Source: Noviherbaspirillum sedimenti (GTDB lineage: Bacteria; Pseudomonadota; Gammaproteobacteria; Burkholderiales; Burkholderiaceae_D). From it: a stretch of DNA of 64,000 nucleotides. How positions within the stretch are numbered: position 1 is the stretch's first letter; each line of letters starts with the position of its first letter. The notes beneath the pieces were generated by a model. It made no database searches. It was given only the letters and a program-made list of their open reading frames with translations, and had not been told where the DNA came from. The stretch is taken from assembly GCF_003590835.1 (NCBI RefSeq), contig NZ_QYUQ01000002.1, positions 2,976,001 through 3,040,000 on the forward strand. Direction: 5' to 3'. Below, piece after piece: positions 26,895 to 36,173 of this stretch. The position numbers were made by a program, and so were the translations under genes.

Positions 26895-29696
26895 ATGGCT
26901 AGGCAACGGCTTCTTTCCTTGCCGATGTCGCGTGCCATAGTGGCATTTGTTGTAGTACTGGGACTGACACTTGCCCTGTTTTCGACGAGATATTGGCTCG
27001 AATCCGGCAAGGCTGATATTGACTTCGCGCAGCGGGCGCATGTCCGGATTACTGCGCTCACCGATCGCATCAATGTATCCATTGACAGCCTGCAATCGGT
27101 CAATCAATTGTTCATGGTCAGCAATGAGGAAATCACGCGTCACCAGTTTCAGCAGATTACGCAACCGTATTTGTCGAAATATCCCTATATCCAATCCTTT
27201 GTCTTCCATCGCCTGATTTCGGCCAATAGACGGAAGCACTATGAGGCGAGCGTTCGGAAAATTTTTCCTGAATTCAAAATAACGCAATTGCAAGGTCGCC
27301 AGCTCGTGCCGGCATCGGCCCGCGAATTGTATCTGGTGAATGATTATGTCGAGCCGCTGAAAGGCAATGAGGTCACACTAGGTTACGATGCATTATTCGA
27401 CCCGATGCAGGCGGAAACTTTTTGGCGAGCGACCGATACAGGCCGTCCTGCGGCGACCGGACTGAAGATCCTTTTACAAGGCGAAAAAAAGGGCTTCACG
27501 ATTCATATACCGGTCTATCGGCGGAATGCGCTACTGCTGGACATACCGTCGCGGCGCGCCGCCGTCATCGGCGATACCGAAGTGGTATTCATTGCCGAAA
27601 ACCTGGTCAGAAAAATCCTGGAAGACACCGGCTTGCTGCTCATGCCCGGCATCCATATCGCTGTCTATGCCGCAGACAGTGCCGATGCGGCTGCGCTTGT
27701 CTTCAGGAACGGAAGCCAGCCGTCAGAAAATGGGGAAGCCTTATTCGGCTTTCCTGGATGGCCTGCTTTCGCGCCAGTCAGGGACGTTTCCCATACTTTT
27801 GATCTGGCAGGGAAGCCTTGGCATATTGTCGTTTCATCGGCGTCCACGCCCTTGGCCACCCTCCACTTTGGCTCCCTGCTGATACTGGCTACCGGGATTT
27901 TTCTCAGTATTGCCGTGGCCGTGCGCAGCCATGCCGCGGCTACGCAATCGCAGCGTGTCGAGGAACTGGTACGGCAGCGCACGGCAGAACTGCGCGCCAC
28001 AGCCGCTGCGCTGCAGTTGCGGCAGCGCGCCATCGATGCCAGCCCCAATGCCATCGTCATCGCTGGCGCCCAGCGTCCCGATTTCCCGGTCGAATACGTG
28101 AACCCGGCATTTGAGCGCATTACCGGTTATGCGGCAAAGGATGTCATTGGCAAGCCGATGTGCCTGATGCAAGGAGAAAAACCGGACCAGGAGGCGATCG
28201 CCGGGCTGGAAGCCGCCCTTAATGCAAGACAGGAAGCCCATGCCGTTTTCCGGCATTACCGCAAGGACGGCACAATGTACTGGAACGATGTCTATATCGC
28301 GCCGGTAAGAGATGAGCGTGGCGAGATCCACCACTATGTCTGCATGCAATACGATGTTACGGCAACCAAGCGCTATGAAGAAGAACTTGAATTCAGGGCG
28401 AACTACGATACGCTGACTGGCCTGGCCAACCGGAATTTGCTACGGGAACAATTGGCCCAGGCTATTTCGTATGCTTCCCGCTATCAGCATTCGATCTGGA
28501 TAGCGTTTATCGACCTCGACCGTTTCAAGTTTGTGAATGACAGTCTTGGTCACCATGCCGGCGACGCGCTACTCCAGATTGTGGCGGCCCGGTTGCGTCG
28601 CGTCGTGCGCGGTGTGGATACCGTTGCGCGGCTTGGCGGGGACGAATTTGTATTGCTTCTTCCTGGCGATGGCAACAAGCGTGGCGCCGAGGAAACGATC
28701 ACGCAACTGCTAGCCGAGATAGCCAAACCGGCCCTTGTCGAAGGCAAGGAATTCTTTGTCACCTGCAGCGTCGGTATTGCGATTTATCCCAATGACGGCA
28801 CCGATCCGAATCTCCTGATATCGCACGCCGATATTGCCATGTTCCGCGCGAAAGAATTGGGCGGCAACAATTTCAAGTTTTTTGAAACATCCATGAATGC
28901 GTCCACGCTCAAGCGATTGCAATTGGAAGGCGACTTGCGCAAGGCGCTCGACAATGACGAATTCGTGCTGCACTACCAACCGCAAATTGATTTACAAACC
29001 AGGAAAATCGTTGGCGTTGAGGCGTTAATTCGTTGGTCGCATCCCGATCTTGGCGTCATTCCGCCCGCCCAGTTCATCGGCCTGGCAGAAGAAACCGGCC
29101 TCATCGTTCAGATCGGAAAATGGGCACTGCATGCGGCTTGCGCACAAAACAAGGCATGGCAAAACGCCGGGGTTGGCAAATTCAGGGTCGCCGTCAACCT
29201 TTCGGCCATTGAGTTTGCGCAGCCGGATTTCGTCCAGACCATTACAAGCATCCTGACGCAGGCGCAATTAAATCCAGAGTACCTGGAAATTGAAATGACT
29301 GAAAGTATGGTGATGCACGATGTGGAAACTGCGATTCTCAAGTTACACGAGCTTAAGGCACTCGGCGTGAAAATATCCGTCGACGATTTTGGTACGGGTT
29401 ATTCAAGCCTGTCTTACCTGGCACGTTTCCCTATCGACGTGCTGAAAATTGATCAGTCGTTCGTGCAAAATATCACCACACATTCGAATGGCGCGGTACT
29501 CGTCACTTCGATCATTTCGATTGCCCACAACCTGCACTTGCGGGTCATTGCCGAAGGCGTGGAAACGTCTGAACAACTTGCCTTCTTACATTTAAATGGC
29601 TGCAATGATATACAGGGATATTATTTCAGCAAACCCCTTTCTGCGCCTGCCGTTGAACAGCTACTCAGCCAGGACGTGGTCTGGCAGACTTCATAA
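26895..29696 (+). CDS. Membrane CHASE-PAS-GGDEF-EAL cyclic-di-GMP turnover protein
   Basis: 933 aa. Membrane segments lie near residues 13-30 and 320-340, with a periplasmic CHASE-type sensor between them (KYPYIQSFVFHRLISANRRK). A PAS domain covers about 375-490 (SPNAIVIAGAQRPDFPVEYV). The GGDEF domain, about 505-665, has an intact RLGGDEF motif and, five residues before it, an RGVD inhibition site. The EAL domain, about 690-925, keeps EALIRW, DDFGTGYSSLSYL, KIDQSF and AEGVET. Both synthesis and breakdown of cyclic-di-GMP are therefore possible. The input ligand is unknown. It stands alone on the plus strand. Confidence 0.95.
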   Translation: MARQRLLSLPMSRAIVAFVVVLGLTLALFSTRYWLESGKADIDFAQRAHVRITALTDRINVSIDSLQSVNQLFMVSNEEITRHQFQQITQPYLSKYPYIQSFVFHRLISANRRKHYEASVRKIFPEFKITQLQGRQLVPASARELYLVNDYVEPLKGNEVTLGYDALFDPMQAETFWRATDTGRPAATGLKILLQGEKKGFTIHIPVYRRNALLLDIPSRRAAVIGDTEVVFIAENLVRKILEDTGLLLMPGIHIAVYAADSADAAALVFRNGSQPSENGEALFGFPGWPAFAPVRDVSHTFDLAGKPWHIVVSSASTPLATLHFGSLLILATGIFLSIAVAVRSHAAATQSQRVEELVRQRTAELRATAAALQLRQRAIDASPNAIVIAGAQRPDFPVEYVNPAFERITGYAAKDVIGKPMCLMQGEKPDQEAIAGLEAALNARQEAHAVFRHYRKDGTMYWNDVYIAPVRDERGEIHHYVCMQYDVTATKRYEEELEFRANYDTLTGLANRNLLREQLAQAISYASRYQHSIWIAFIDLDRFKFVNDSLGHHAGDALLQIVAARLRRVVRGVDTVARLGGDEFVLLLPGDGNKRGAEETITQLLAEIAKPALVEGKEFFVTCSVGIAIYPNDGTDPNLLISHADIAMFRAKELGGNNFKFFETSMNASTLKRLQLEGDLRKALDNDEFVLHYQPQIDLQTRKIVGVEALIRWSHPDLGVIPPAQFIGLAEETGLIVQIGKWALHAACAQNKAWQNAGVGKFRVAVNLSAIEFAQPDFVQTITSILTQAQLNPEYLEIEMTESMVMHDVETAILKLHELKALGVKISVDDFGTGYSSLSYLARFPIDVLKIDQSFVQNITTHSNGAVLVTSIISIAHNLHLRVIAEGVETSEQLAFLHLNGCNDIQGYYFSKPLSAPAVEQLLSQDVVWQTS

Positions 29697-29737
29697 AACA
29701 TTGTTGAATAGCGGATTTCTTTTTGGAATTCCATTGC

Positions 29738-30121
29738 ATGAACTGGCCCACACTCTGCACACTTGCGCTTTTGCTCCATTTTCCTGTCGACTCACTTGCT
29801 GCAAGCGAAACGCCCCCCGAGTCGGGGCTTGAGCCCATCCGACAGAAGGAGCAGCGCGTGATCCGCAGGGCCGTGCCCGCCCGTGTACCCGACACCGTTT
29901 CAACACCATCCACCACCACGCAATCCACCCCGCCACCCATGGCCATTCCGCAGCCGCCGCAAGCAGTTCGGCCGGAGCGGCCAGTCCCGCTGACCGGCTG
30001 CGATCCCGGGGGATGCCGGGATGCCGCCGGCAACCGGTACAATAATGGCGCGGGCAGCACGTATTTGAATGATGCGGGACGGCTCTGCACGCGCAACGGT
30101 ACCTGGATGCAATGCTTTTAG
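29738..30121 (+). CDS. Small secreted Cys-containing hypothetical protein
   Basis: 127 aa from the ATG at 29738. A signal peptide (MNWPTLCTLALLLHFPVDSL) is followed by a Pro/Thr/Ser-rich linker of about 60 residues and a compact C-terminal module with four Cys: GCDPGGCRDAAGNRYNNGAG, then STYLNDAGRLCTRNGTWMQC. The module reads like a small disulfide-bonded domain seen in Burkholderiales exported proteins. A TTG start 15 bp earlier is possible but unsupported. Its function is unknown. It is followed on the same strand by the pilin-like microprotein. Confidence 0.75.
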   Translation: MNWPTLCTLALLLHFPVDSLAASETPPESGLEPIRQKEQRVIRRAVPARVPDTVSTPSTTTQSTPPPMAIPQPPQAVRPERPVPLTGCDPGGCRDAAGNRYNNGAGSTYLNDAGRLCTRNGTWMQCF

Positions 30122-30165
30122 CGCTGGGGAAAATTCAAGGAAGGCAGGCTGAAAAGGATTATCGG

Positions 30166-30330
30166 ATGGCCCAGCACCACACGCTTAAAAAAATGCGCGG
30201 CATCACCATCGTGCAGACAATGCTGATCCTGATGGTGATCGGCATCGTGGGTTCGTTACTGGTGAATTTCATCATCGACAAACGGTGCGAGGCCGAGCCG
30301 TCACGGGAAATCTGCACCGACCGGCGCTAG
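30166..30330 (+). CDS. Pilin-like single-pass membrane microprotein
   Basis: 54 aa from the ATG at 30166 (AAAAGGAT upstream). A basic start of about 12 residues precedes MRGITIVQTMLILMVIGIVG, which is built like a type IV prepilin: Gly before a 20-residue hydrophobic helix. The conserved Glu at +5 is Gln here, and only about 20 residues with two Cys follow the helix, so it is too short for a normal pilin. It may be a minor pseudopilin-like protein or an unrelated membrane peptide. Confidence 0.65.
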   Translation: MAQHHTLKKMRGITIVQTMLILMVIGIVGSLLVNFIIDKRCEAEPSREICTDRR

Positions 30331-30361
30331 GCCAGGCGTGTTTGCCGCGGCGCCAGAATTA

Positions 30362-30382
30362 CTGGCCAGAATTGTTGGCCAG
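30362..30382. terminator. Terminator between convergent genes
   Basis: CTGGCCA, a 7-nt loop, and TGGCCAG are followed on the plus strand by ATTTTCT. It closes the microprotein unit and lies 10 bp from the stop of the converging mlaC-like gene. Confidence 0.6.
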
Positions 30383-30392
30383 ATTTTCTGAT

Positions 30393-31052
30393 CTATAGCG
30401 CCTTGGCGGACGCCTTGGCGCTTGCCGCCAGACTTTTATTTTTTTCCGCCAGCGTCTCGATCAGCCCGGCGATACCGCCGCGGTTGATTTCCGAGGTAAA
30501 AGTGTTTCTGTATGCCTCGCTCATCCACACCCCGACCACGTTGACGTCGTAAATTTTCCAGCCATCTGCTGATTTTGCCATTCGGTAACTAACGCGGATC
30601 GGTTCGGCGCTGCGCTGGGGACGCCTCACCTCGAAGCGCACTTCAACTTCGTCAGCGTTGGGCTCGACGCGCAACGGCAGGAAGCGCAATGGATACCCCT
30701 TCTTGATTTGCGACATGGCACCGGCATAGGTGTACATGAGCAAGTCACGGAATTCGCTGATCAGGCGTTCCTGCTGTTCCGGCGTCGCGCCGCGCCAGTG
30801 GCGTCCGACTGCCAGCGCGGTGGCGCGGCGGAAATCAGCATGCGGCAGAATTTTTTCATTGACGACCGCCAGAATTCGCTGGCGGTTGCCGGCCTGAATT
30901 TCCTTGTCGCTGGTCGCCAGATCGATGATTTCCTGGCTCACGCGCTTGACCAAAACATCCGGCGCTTCCTGGGCAGACGCCAGGCTGGCAAATGCCGAGG
31001 CGGCATAAAGCATACAGGCAACAGTTGTTACCCAGAAATAGACTTTTCTCAT
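30393..31052 (-). CDS. MlaC/Ttg2D-family periplasmic phospholipid-binding protein
   Basis: 219 aa with a signal peptide (MRKVYFWVTTVACMLYAASA and cleavage near SLASAQ). Family features are LPHADFRRATALAVGRHWRG, EFRDLLMYTYAGAMSQIKKG and VSYRMAKSADGWKIYDVNVV, which ends in the conserved GVWMSEAYRNTF. MlaC carries phospholipids between the outer-membrane MlaA complex and the inner-membrane MlaFEDB complex. No other mla gene is adjacent, so this is an isolated copy or a paralogue of the main cluster. The last 15 residues are Ala/Lys-rich. Confidence 0.92.
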   Translation of the reverse strand: MRKVYFWVTTVACMLYAASAFASLASAQEAPDVLVKRVSQEIIDLATSDKEIQAGNRQRILAVVNEKILPHADFRRATALAVGRHWRGATPEQQERLISEFRDLLMYTYAGAMSQIKKGYPLRFLPLRVEPNADEVEVRFEVRRPQRSAEPIRVSYRMAKSADGWKIYDVNVVGVWMSEAYRNTFTSEINRGGIAGLIETLAEKNKSLAASAKASAKAL

Positions 31053-31242
31053 TTGCCTGCCTCAATTTATACGGTGTGCTCCCGGCGCTTACCGGAAGCA
31101 CATGCTGCAATGCGAGGTCCGATGTAATGTATCTTGCGCGTTTCGCAAACGCATCTCTTGTTTCGCATTAAATTTGATTGACACGCCCTGCAGGAAATTT
31201 ACGCGGGTCGACCGATCCCTCACTATATCCCGAATAGCGGAA

Positions 31243-31295
31243 GCAAGTGGCTATTCAAAGGCAATGCTGCAGGTTTGCCGATAACCGCCACTTGC
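31243..31295 (-). terminator. Long hairpin downstream of the cytochrome gene
   Basis: GCAAGTGGC and GCCACTTGC pair perfectly over 9 bp with a 35-nt interior that can form a second GGCAA/TTGCC stem. It starts 14 bp after the cytochrome stop codon on the minus strand. No T-tract follows. The rest of the 256-bp gap holds no gene. Confidence 0.45.
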
Positions 31296-31308
31296 CTTTG
31301 ACCTCCGC

Positions 31309-32595
31309 TTACAGTGACTTGAGATACTGCACCAGGTCGGCGATTTCAGCCGCCGTCAGCCCCAGCGATTGCCTGGTATTGTAGGTCTGGACGACATCTT
31401 CCAGCGTGGCAGCCGTGCCGTTATGGAAATATGGCGGGTGCTGCCAGAGTCCCCGTAATGGCGCGGTCCGATACATTTTCGTCGCGCTGCGGGAAGCATA
31501 GCTGGGAACGCCAAGGGGTTCGGGTTCGCTGACCACCTCGCTGGGCAGATGCAGGCGCACGTTGGCATCCGTAAATTCGAGCCCGCTATGGCAGCTGGCA
31601 CACCTGGCCGCGCCTTTGAAGACTGCACTCCCCCGCAGTGCGGCTGAGGCATCGAAGCTACCGGCAGGCGGCGGCGGGGCGGCCAATGACAGCTGATAGG
31701 CCTGCAATGCCGGCAGCTTGGATGAGATCAGATCGTCCGTGCCATTCGTCACGTTCACCCCGGTGCGCGGCTCGAAAAACGTGCCGTGCCCGCCCATTTG
31801 CGTGACACCGACGTAGCGGTTCCAATAGGCGATCTCCGTGCCATCGCCGGTGGAGGTGATGCGATGGATGCCCTTGAGTCCGTATGCCGGCGGGATGACT
31901 TGCGGACCGTTTTGCCCATCCAGGTTGAAGCGCGGATCATACTTGCCCTTGCCCCAGGAGTTGTACACTGCTTTCTTGACGGCATCGAGCGCCGGTGAAA
32001 GGGCTATGATTGCCCCCGGATCGAGGTCGCGATTCGGCCAGCCGTCGAGCCGTTTGCCAATGCCGGGCGCGAAGGAATTGTCCACGGTCGAATGGCACAG
32101 GGCGCAGGTGACGCCAACACGCGTGAGCGTATCCTTGCCGTTGACGACTTCAACCTTGCCTTGCAGGCCGACGACGGCATTCAACTTGAGCAGGGCAACT
32201 GTCGTATCCGGACTTTTCAGGTTGATGCTGCCGTTTTGTATTCCCTGCACGACGGCCGGCGGCAATGCTTCCGAATCCACTTTCAATCCTACCGACAATG
32301 CAGTGGTCGGATCGACTGCGGTGCGAATGACTTCGTGCAGGCGCAAGGTGTCGGTCCATTGCGTTTCGTCGCCGAAGGTGTCGAAACGGAAAATCTGCTT
32401 TCCTTGCGCGACCAATTCTGGGTCCGGCTCGTCAGAATCGCCGCCACAACCGGCCACGAGCATGGCGGTGACCCCTAGTGCGCCTGAAACGATCAGCTTG
32501 CGTATTCTGCAGCGCCGCCGGGAAATGCTGGGGTCACCGATTGCCAGGGACTTGCTATCGAGTGCTGCCGTTCCGAATGATATTGCCTGTTGCAT
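31309..32595 (-). CDS. Di-haem cytochrome c peroxidase-like lipoprotein
   Basis: 428 aa from the ATG at 32595 (AAGGAG seven bases upstream). A twin-Arg-like basic start (SRRRCRIRK) precedes a hydrophobic segment and a lipobox, MLVAGC. Two haem c sites are present, VTCALCHSTVDNSF and AARCASCHSGLEFTD. The C-terminal half carries YRTAPLRGLWQHPPYFHNGT, a block typical of the MauG/cytochrome c peroxidase superfamily. It probably acts as a peroxidase or electron carrier anchored at the outer or inner membrane. It is separated from the lipoprotein gene upstream by a terminator, but both have similar palindromes ahead of them. Confidence 0.88.
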   Translation of the reverse strand: MQQAISFGTAALDSKSLAIGDPSISRRRCRIRKLIVSGALGVTAMLVAGCGGDSDEPDPELVAQGKQIFRFDTFGDETQWTDTLRLHEVIRTAVDPTTALSVGLKVDSEALPPAVVQGIQNGSINLKSPDTTVALLKLNAVVGLQGKVEVVNGKDTLTRVGVTCALCHSTVDNSFAPGIGKRLDGWPNRDLDPGAIIALSPALDAVKKAVYNSWGKGKYDPRFNLDGQNGPQVIPPAYGLKGIHRITSTGDGTEIAYWNRYVGVTQMGGHGTFFEPRTGVNVTNGTDDLISSKLPALQAYQLSLAAPPPPAGSFDASAALRGSAVFKGAARCASCHSGLEFTDANVRLHLPSEVVSEPEPLGVPSYASRSATKMYRTAPLRGLWQHPPYFHNGTAATLEDVVQTYNTRQSLGLTAAEIADLVQYLKSL

Positions 32596-32732
32596 GACCA
32601 AGCTCCTTCAGCGGGCGTGCAGCAAACAGGCTGCAACTGTTTCCATTTCCCCCTGATGGCCATTTTTCTGGCCGCGCCCTGCGGGCGCCTTCTTATGCCG
32701 CCCGGCCCGGGCTGGTGATGCGGGTAAACGCT

Positions 32733-32752
32733 ATCCCCATCCATTCGGGGAT
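32733..32752. promoter_or_regulatory. CCCC/GGGG palindrome upstream of the cytochrome gene
   Basis: ATCCCC and GGGGAT are 6-bp arms around ATCCATTC, about 140 bp before the cytochrome start. The core CATTCGGGG is shared with the palindrome ahead of the lipoprotein gene at 34759. A LuxR-family dimer is a plausible ligand. Confidence 0.45.
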
Positions 32753-32867
32753 GCAGACCCGATTAGATGAAGCTGAGGTGCGCGACGTTCCCGCACGCGC
32801 ATTCGGGCAATTTTCCGCCGCAACACGGGCTCTGGGCGCCGGTCCTGCCAATGGACTCACAAATGAA

Positions 32868-32898
32868 ATTGCCCGCATGCGATAGCAGTGCGGGCAAT
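32868..32898 (-). terminator. Terminator after the lipoprotein gene
   Basis: ATTGCCCGCA and TGCGGGCAAT are perfect 10-bp arms around an 11-nt loop; on the minus strand TTTCATTT follows. It lies 63 bp downstream of the lipoprotein stop. Confidence 0.7.
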
Positions 32899-32960
32899 AG
32901 CGGAGTTGAACAAACCGGGACGGTGGGCTTTCCGGCAGTCCGCCGTCCGGCTGTGCGTTT

Positions 32961-34694
32961 TTAATTGCTGACGTGGTGGACGGTGATTGCTTCGCGGTAG
33001 AAGCCGTCGATGTAGGACACCCGCACAGAACGGAATCCTGACGACGCACCGGATGGCAGCGTGAGGCTGAACGGGCCGAATTTTCCTTCGCCGGCCTTGA
33101 ACAAGCCATCCACATAATTCCCATTGTGCAGCAGCGCCGCCCAGACCGACTTCACATTGGCCGGCACCGTTCCCTGAATGCCGTTGAGCGTCCCGCCGGC
33201 GTACGGCGCCAGCTGGGTCAGGGTAGGCGCAGTGATGATCGGGAAGGCCAGCGTTGCCATTTCCGCATGGGTGTAGGGGCGTTTCGGCAACTTCTTCTCG
33301 TAAGTGGCGAATACGGTGTTGTTACCATTACGGACGATAATAGTGTATACGGCATTGTCCGGGATGCTGTTGATGGCGGCATCCGTTGTGATCGGATAAA
33401 AATTATGATTTGTTAAACCCGAACCTCCGCTGATAAACCAGGAACCGCCCGAGCCTGGCTTGGTAAGCGTTACGCCAGCATCCGGCAGGCCCGGCCCGGT
33501 GACGACCGCATAACTTACGGCCGGGCTGTTGGCGCCGTCGAGGTCCTCGATCCAGAATTCAATGCCGGTCGTCTTCGTGGTGGCCTGAATGTTCGAGTGC
33601 ACTTGGAAGCTCATGGCAAACTGCTCGACCTCAAGCTTGCTCTGATTACCCAGCCAGAGCCACTTGTCGCCGACTTTCTTCAGCTGGAAATCACGATCAT
33701 GCTGCTCCAGCACGCCGTTCTTGTCGACTACGTCGAAGCTTACCTTCGCCGTGTCGCCGACGAGGCTTTGCAGCTCGACGTTGGTGAACTTGATTCCGAC
33801 ATTTTCGGGCATGCCGCTCGCTTCTGCGGCGAAATTCGCTCCGAGCTGGTCCTGGTGCAGGAAGTCCGTATGCAGCAAAGCCAGGATCTTCGCTTCCTCA
33901 GGCAGACCCGCGGCAAACAAGTCGCTGAAGGTTTTCATCGTCGCAACGATCGCCTGCAGATCGGTCAGGCCGGTAGCGACGTTCGTGGTATCGGTCAGCT
34001 TGGTCGCATCGGTGGTCGACGCCAGGTTGTCTTCGATTTTTTCCTGCGTGATGACGTTGGTAATCGTCGCCAGATTGGTGGCGGGATCGACACTCACGCG
34101 CAGCACGTCGAGGGCGGCGTCGAGCTTGGTATTGTTCACGGTGAATTGAGTATGCAGCAGGTCAACCGCTGCATCGACGCCGAGTGCGGTCAGGACGGTT
34201 TGCAGGCGTTCGCGCAAAGCGGTTTGCTGCGCTGCAAGCGTGGCAGGCGTCAGTTTTTTCGCGTCGGGATTGTCGAAGAAATTCTCAGCGATCTGGCCAG
34301 CGATGTTGGCGACGATCAGGTCGGTCAGCGGAGTGACATTGACGGTCTTGGTGGCATCGGTCGCCGCAGAATGAATCACGTAGGTCCTGCCGCCGACGCT
34401 GCCCTCGGCGCGAAACACGAACGGTCCGGTCATGTCGGTCACATCGACGGAATAGCCGCCGCCGGGGCCGATCGGCACGGTCTTGGTCTTGCCGGTCGAA
34501 TCCTTGACAGTCACGGTGCCGACCAGCGCCGCGCCTGCGGCGGCGGTGCCGGAAATGGTAACCGTCGGGGCGGTACCGCCCGTGCCGCCCGTGCTGGCGG
34601 TCGAACCGCCCCCGCCGCCGCAGGCGGTCAGCAGAACCGCGGCGCAAGCCGCGGCGCAAGCCGCGGCGATAGTGGTTTTCCTGAATGCCTTCAT
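32961..34694 (-). CDS. Large exported lipoprotein of unknown function
   Basis: 577 aa from the ATG at 34694 (GGGAGATAATC upstream). The signal peptide is rich in Ala-Cys-Ala repeats, encoded by a 12-bp DNA repeat near 34637-34665, and ends in the lipobox LLTAC followed by a Gly/Ser/Thr linker. A beta-rich N-terminal domain follows (TVTISGTAAAGAALVGTVTV), then a helical region and a probable beta C-terminus ending in YIDGFYREAITVHHVSN. I recognise no catalytic motif. The neighbouring LuxR regulator and the shared palindrome suggest that it is induced together with the cytochrome. Confidence 0.82.
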   Translation of the reverse strand: MKAFRKTTIAAACAAACAAVLLTACGGGGGSTASTGGTGGTAPTVTISGTAAAGAALVGTVTVKDSTGKTKTVPIGPGGGYSVDVTDMTGPFVFRAEGSVGGRTYVIHSAATDATKTVNVTPLTDLIVANIAGQIAENFFDNPDAKKLTPATLAAQQTALRERLQTVLTALGVDAAVDLLHTQFTVNNTKLDAALDVLRVSVDPATNLATITNVITQEKIEDNLASTTDATKLTDTTNVATGLTDLQAIVATMKTFSDLFAAGLPEEAKILALLHTDFLHQDQLGANFAAEASGMPENVGIKFTNVELQSLVGDTAKVSFDVVDKNGVLEQHDRDFQLKKVGDKWLWLGNQSKLEVEQFAMSFQVHSNIQATTKTTGIEFWIEDLDGANSPAVSYAVVTGPGLPDAGVTLTKPGSGGSWFISGGSGLTNHNFYPITTDAAINSIPDNAVYTIIVRNGNNTVFATYEKKLPKRPYTHAEMATLAFPIITAPTLTQLAPYAGGTLNGIQGTVPANVKSVWAALLHNGNYVDGLFKAGEGKFGPFSLTLPSGASSGFRSVRVSYIDGFYREAITVHHVSN

Positions 34695-34758
34695 GATTAT
34701 CTCCCTGGTAAATTGGATCAAATGATCGTATCCTAGGAGAAATTATTTTTTGCAACCA

Positions 34759-34774
34759 TCCCCCATTCGGGGGA
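34759..34774. promoter_or_regulatory. CCCCC/GGGGG palindrome upstream of the lipoprotein gene
   Basis: TCCCCC-ATTC-GGGGGA, centred 72 bp before the lipoprotein start. With the site at 32733 it shares ATCCCC, then CATTCGGGG. The T-rich stretch on its plus-strand side is not preceded by a plus-strand gene, which argues against a simple terminator; on the minus strand no T-tract follows. Confidence 0.45.
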
Positions 34775-34848
34775 GAATTTTCAATTTTTAACAATCGCGG
34801 CCGCTGCGGTCCGACGTCCTGCGCCGATGTGCAGGAGCCCGCAGCAGA

Positions 34849-36036
34849 TCACTGTTCGGCTTGGCCACCATCGGCCAGGAAATAGGCGGGGCTGGCAAGC
34901 AGCAGGGACACCAGTTCGGTCTGGCGATTCGCCCCGGTCTTGCTGAAGACATGCTTGAGATGGGTTTTTACCGTGCTGGGTGCGACCGACCTCTCGCGCG
35001 CGACATCGTCCAGGGTCTTACCGCTGCACAGGGCAACCGCCAGCGCGGCCTCGGTCTCGGTCAGTCCGAAGAGCTTGCGTATGCGGCCAGTCGTCAGGCC
35101 AGGCGCAGCCTGCGGGTCAAAGGCGAACATCAGCGCGGCGCCATGCCCCTGTCCGCCCCCAAGCCGGACCGGCGCCACCATCAGCATCAGCGGCATTTTT
35201 CCGCTTCTCGGCACCAGTACGACTTCATTGAGCGCGATCATCTCGCCGCGGCTGACGCGGATGGCGTTGCTGATCTCGAAATTCAGTCTGCGGCTGGCAT
35301 CGCCATCGACAGCGACCAGGTGGCGCGCTTCCAGGCGCAGCACCTTGCCATCCGCCAGCAGCTGCACCGCGCGCCTGTTCATGTGTGCCACGCGGCTGTG
35401 CTCATCGAACAGGATGGTCGGCATCGCCAGCACGTCGAGTCCGCCCGCCAGCACGTCCCGGCTTGCCTGCAGTGCAGCAAAACGCTCGCGCATCTGCAGT
35501 GCGCGCTGCAGATGCGGCACCAGCGCATCCAGCCTGGCCAGCTCCTCGCGCGTATAGGGCGGCTGGCCTGCGGCACGCAACAGAAATGACTGGGTAAACC
35601 AGGCGCCTTCGCGCAGGATCACCGCGCCCGCGCCACTGGCAAAACCTTGCGGCACTACCCATTCCCGGTAGAAGCTGGTCTGCGGAATCAGTTCCGGCTG
35701 CGGCACATCCAGGTTACTGGCGTAGAAATGGCCGATCGGCGCGCCCATGACGTGCTGGGCGAGCATATCGTCTTGCACATAATTGAGCGCATAGCGCTCC
35801 GCCCACTCCGGCGTAATCCCGTGCAGCCACAAGCCCTTCATTTCATGCGTTTCCCGATGCTGGATGAACAGCGACATGGCGGCCACATTGAATGTCCTGG
35901 CGAACGCCGCCAGGAAATCCTGGAAACCGTTGGATGCGGTGACGCCATCATAGAGCGTCATCAGCAGCGGCTCCAGGAGACCAAGTGGACTTGGTGGTGT
36001 TATGGACGGCGTGGACGGGGTTGCTTGATCAGGCAT
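34849..36036 (-). CDS. LuxR-family (C-terminal HTH) transcriptional regulator
   Basis: 395 aa from the ATG at 36036, preceded by GGA seven bases away; a TTG at 36108 would add 24 residues but its purine-rich stretch is too close. The C-terminal HTH is a clear GerE/LuxR domain: LFGLTETEAALAVALCSGKT, then LDDVARERSVAPSTVKTHLK and HVFSKTGANRQTELVSLLL. The N-terminal 300 residues look like a sensor with GAF/PAS-like folding but no receiver aspartate pattern or autoinducer motif that I recognise. It adjoins the lipoprotein and cytochrome genes and probably controls them. Confidence 0.88.
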   Translation of the reverse strand: MPDQATPSTPSITPPSPLGLLEPLLMTLYDGVTASNGFQDFLAAFARTFNVAAMSLFIQHRETHEMKGLWLHGITPEWAERYALNYVQDDMLAQHVMGAPIGHFYASNLDVPQPELIPQTSFYREWVVPQGFASGAGAVILREGAWFTQSFLLRAAGQPPYTREELARLDALVPHLQRALQMRERFAALQASRDVLAGGLDVLAMPTILFDEHSRVAHMNRRAVQLLADGKVLRLEARHLVAVDGDASRRLNFEISNAIRVSRGEMIALNEVVLVPRSGKMPLMLMVAPVRLGGGQGHGAALMFAFDPQAAPGLTTGRIRKLFGLTETEAALAVALCSGKTLDDVARERSVAPSTVKTHLKHVFSKTGANRQTELVSLLLASPAYFLADGGQAEQ

Positions 36037-36173
36037 GGCGCTATCCAGGTAAAAGTTTGCAAATAATTCATCAAGCAAGAAGCTAGCCTGTACTTGCGCA
36101 AACGTCAACTCCCCCGACAGCTTGACCAGACCAGGGATCGATATTTTGCAATGTCAATCGACCAAGTTGACCA

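Noticed and set aside
32693..33124. 143-codon minus-strand frame between the cytochrome and lipoprotein genes
   Set aside because: It overlaps the end of the lipoprotein gene out of phase, passes through its terminator and has no ribosome site or domain.
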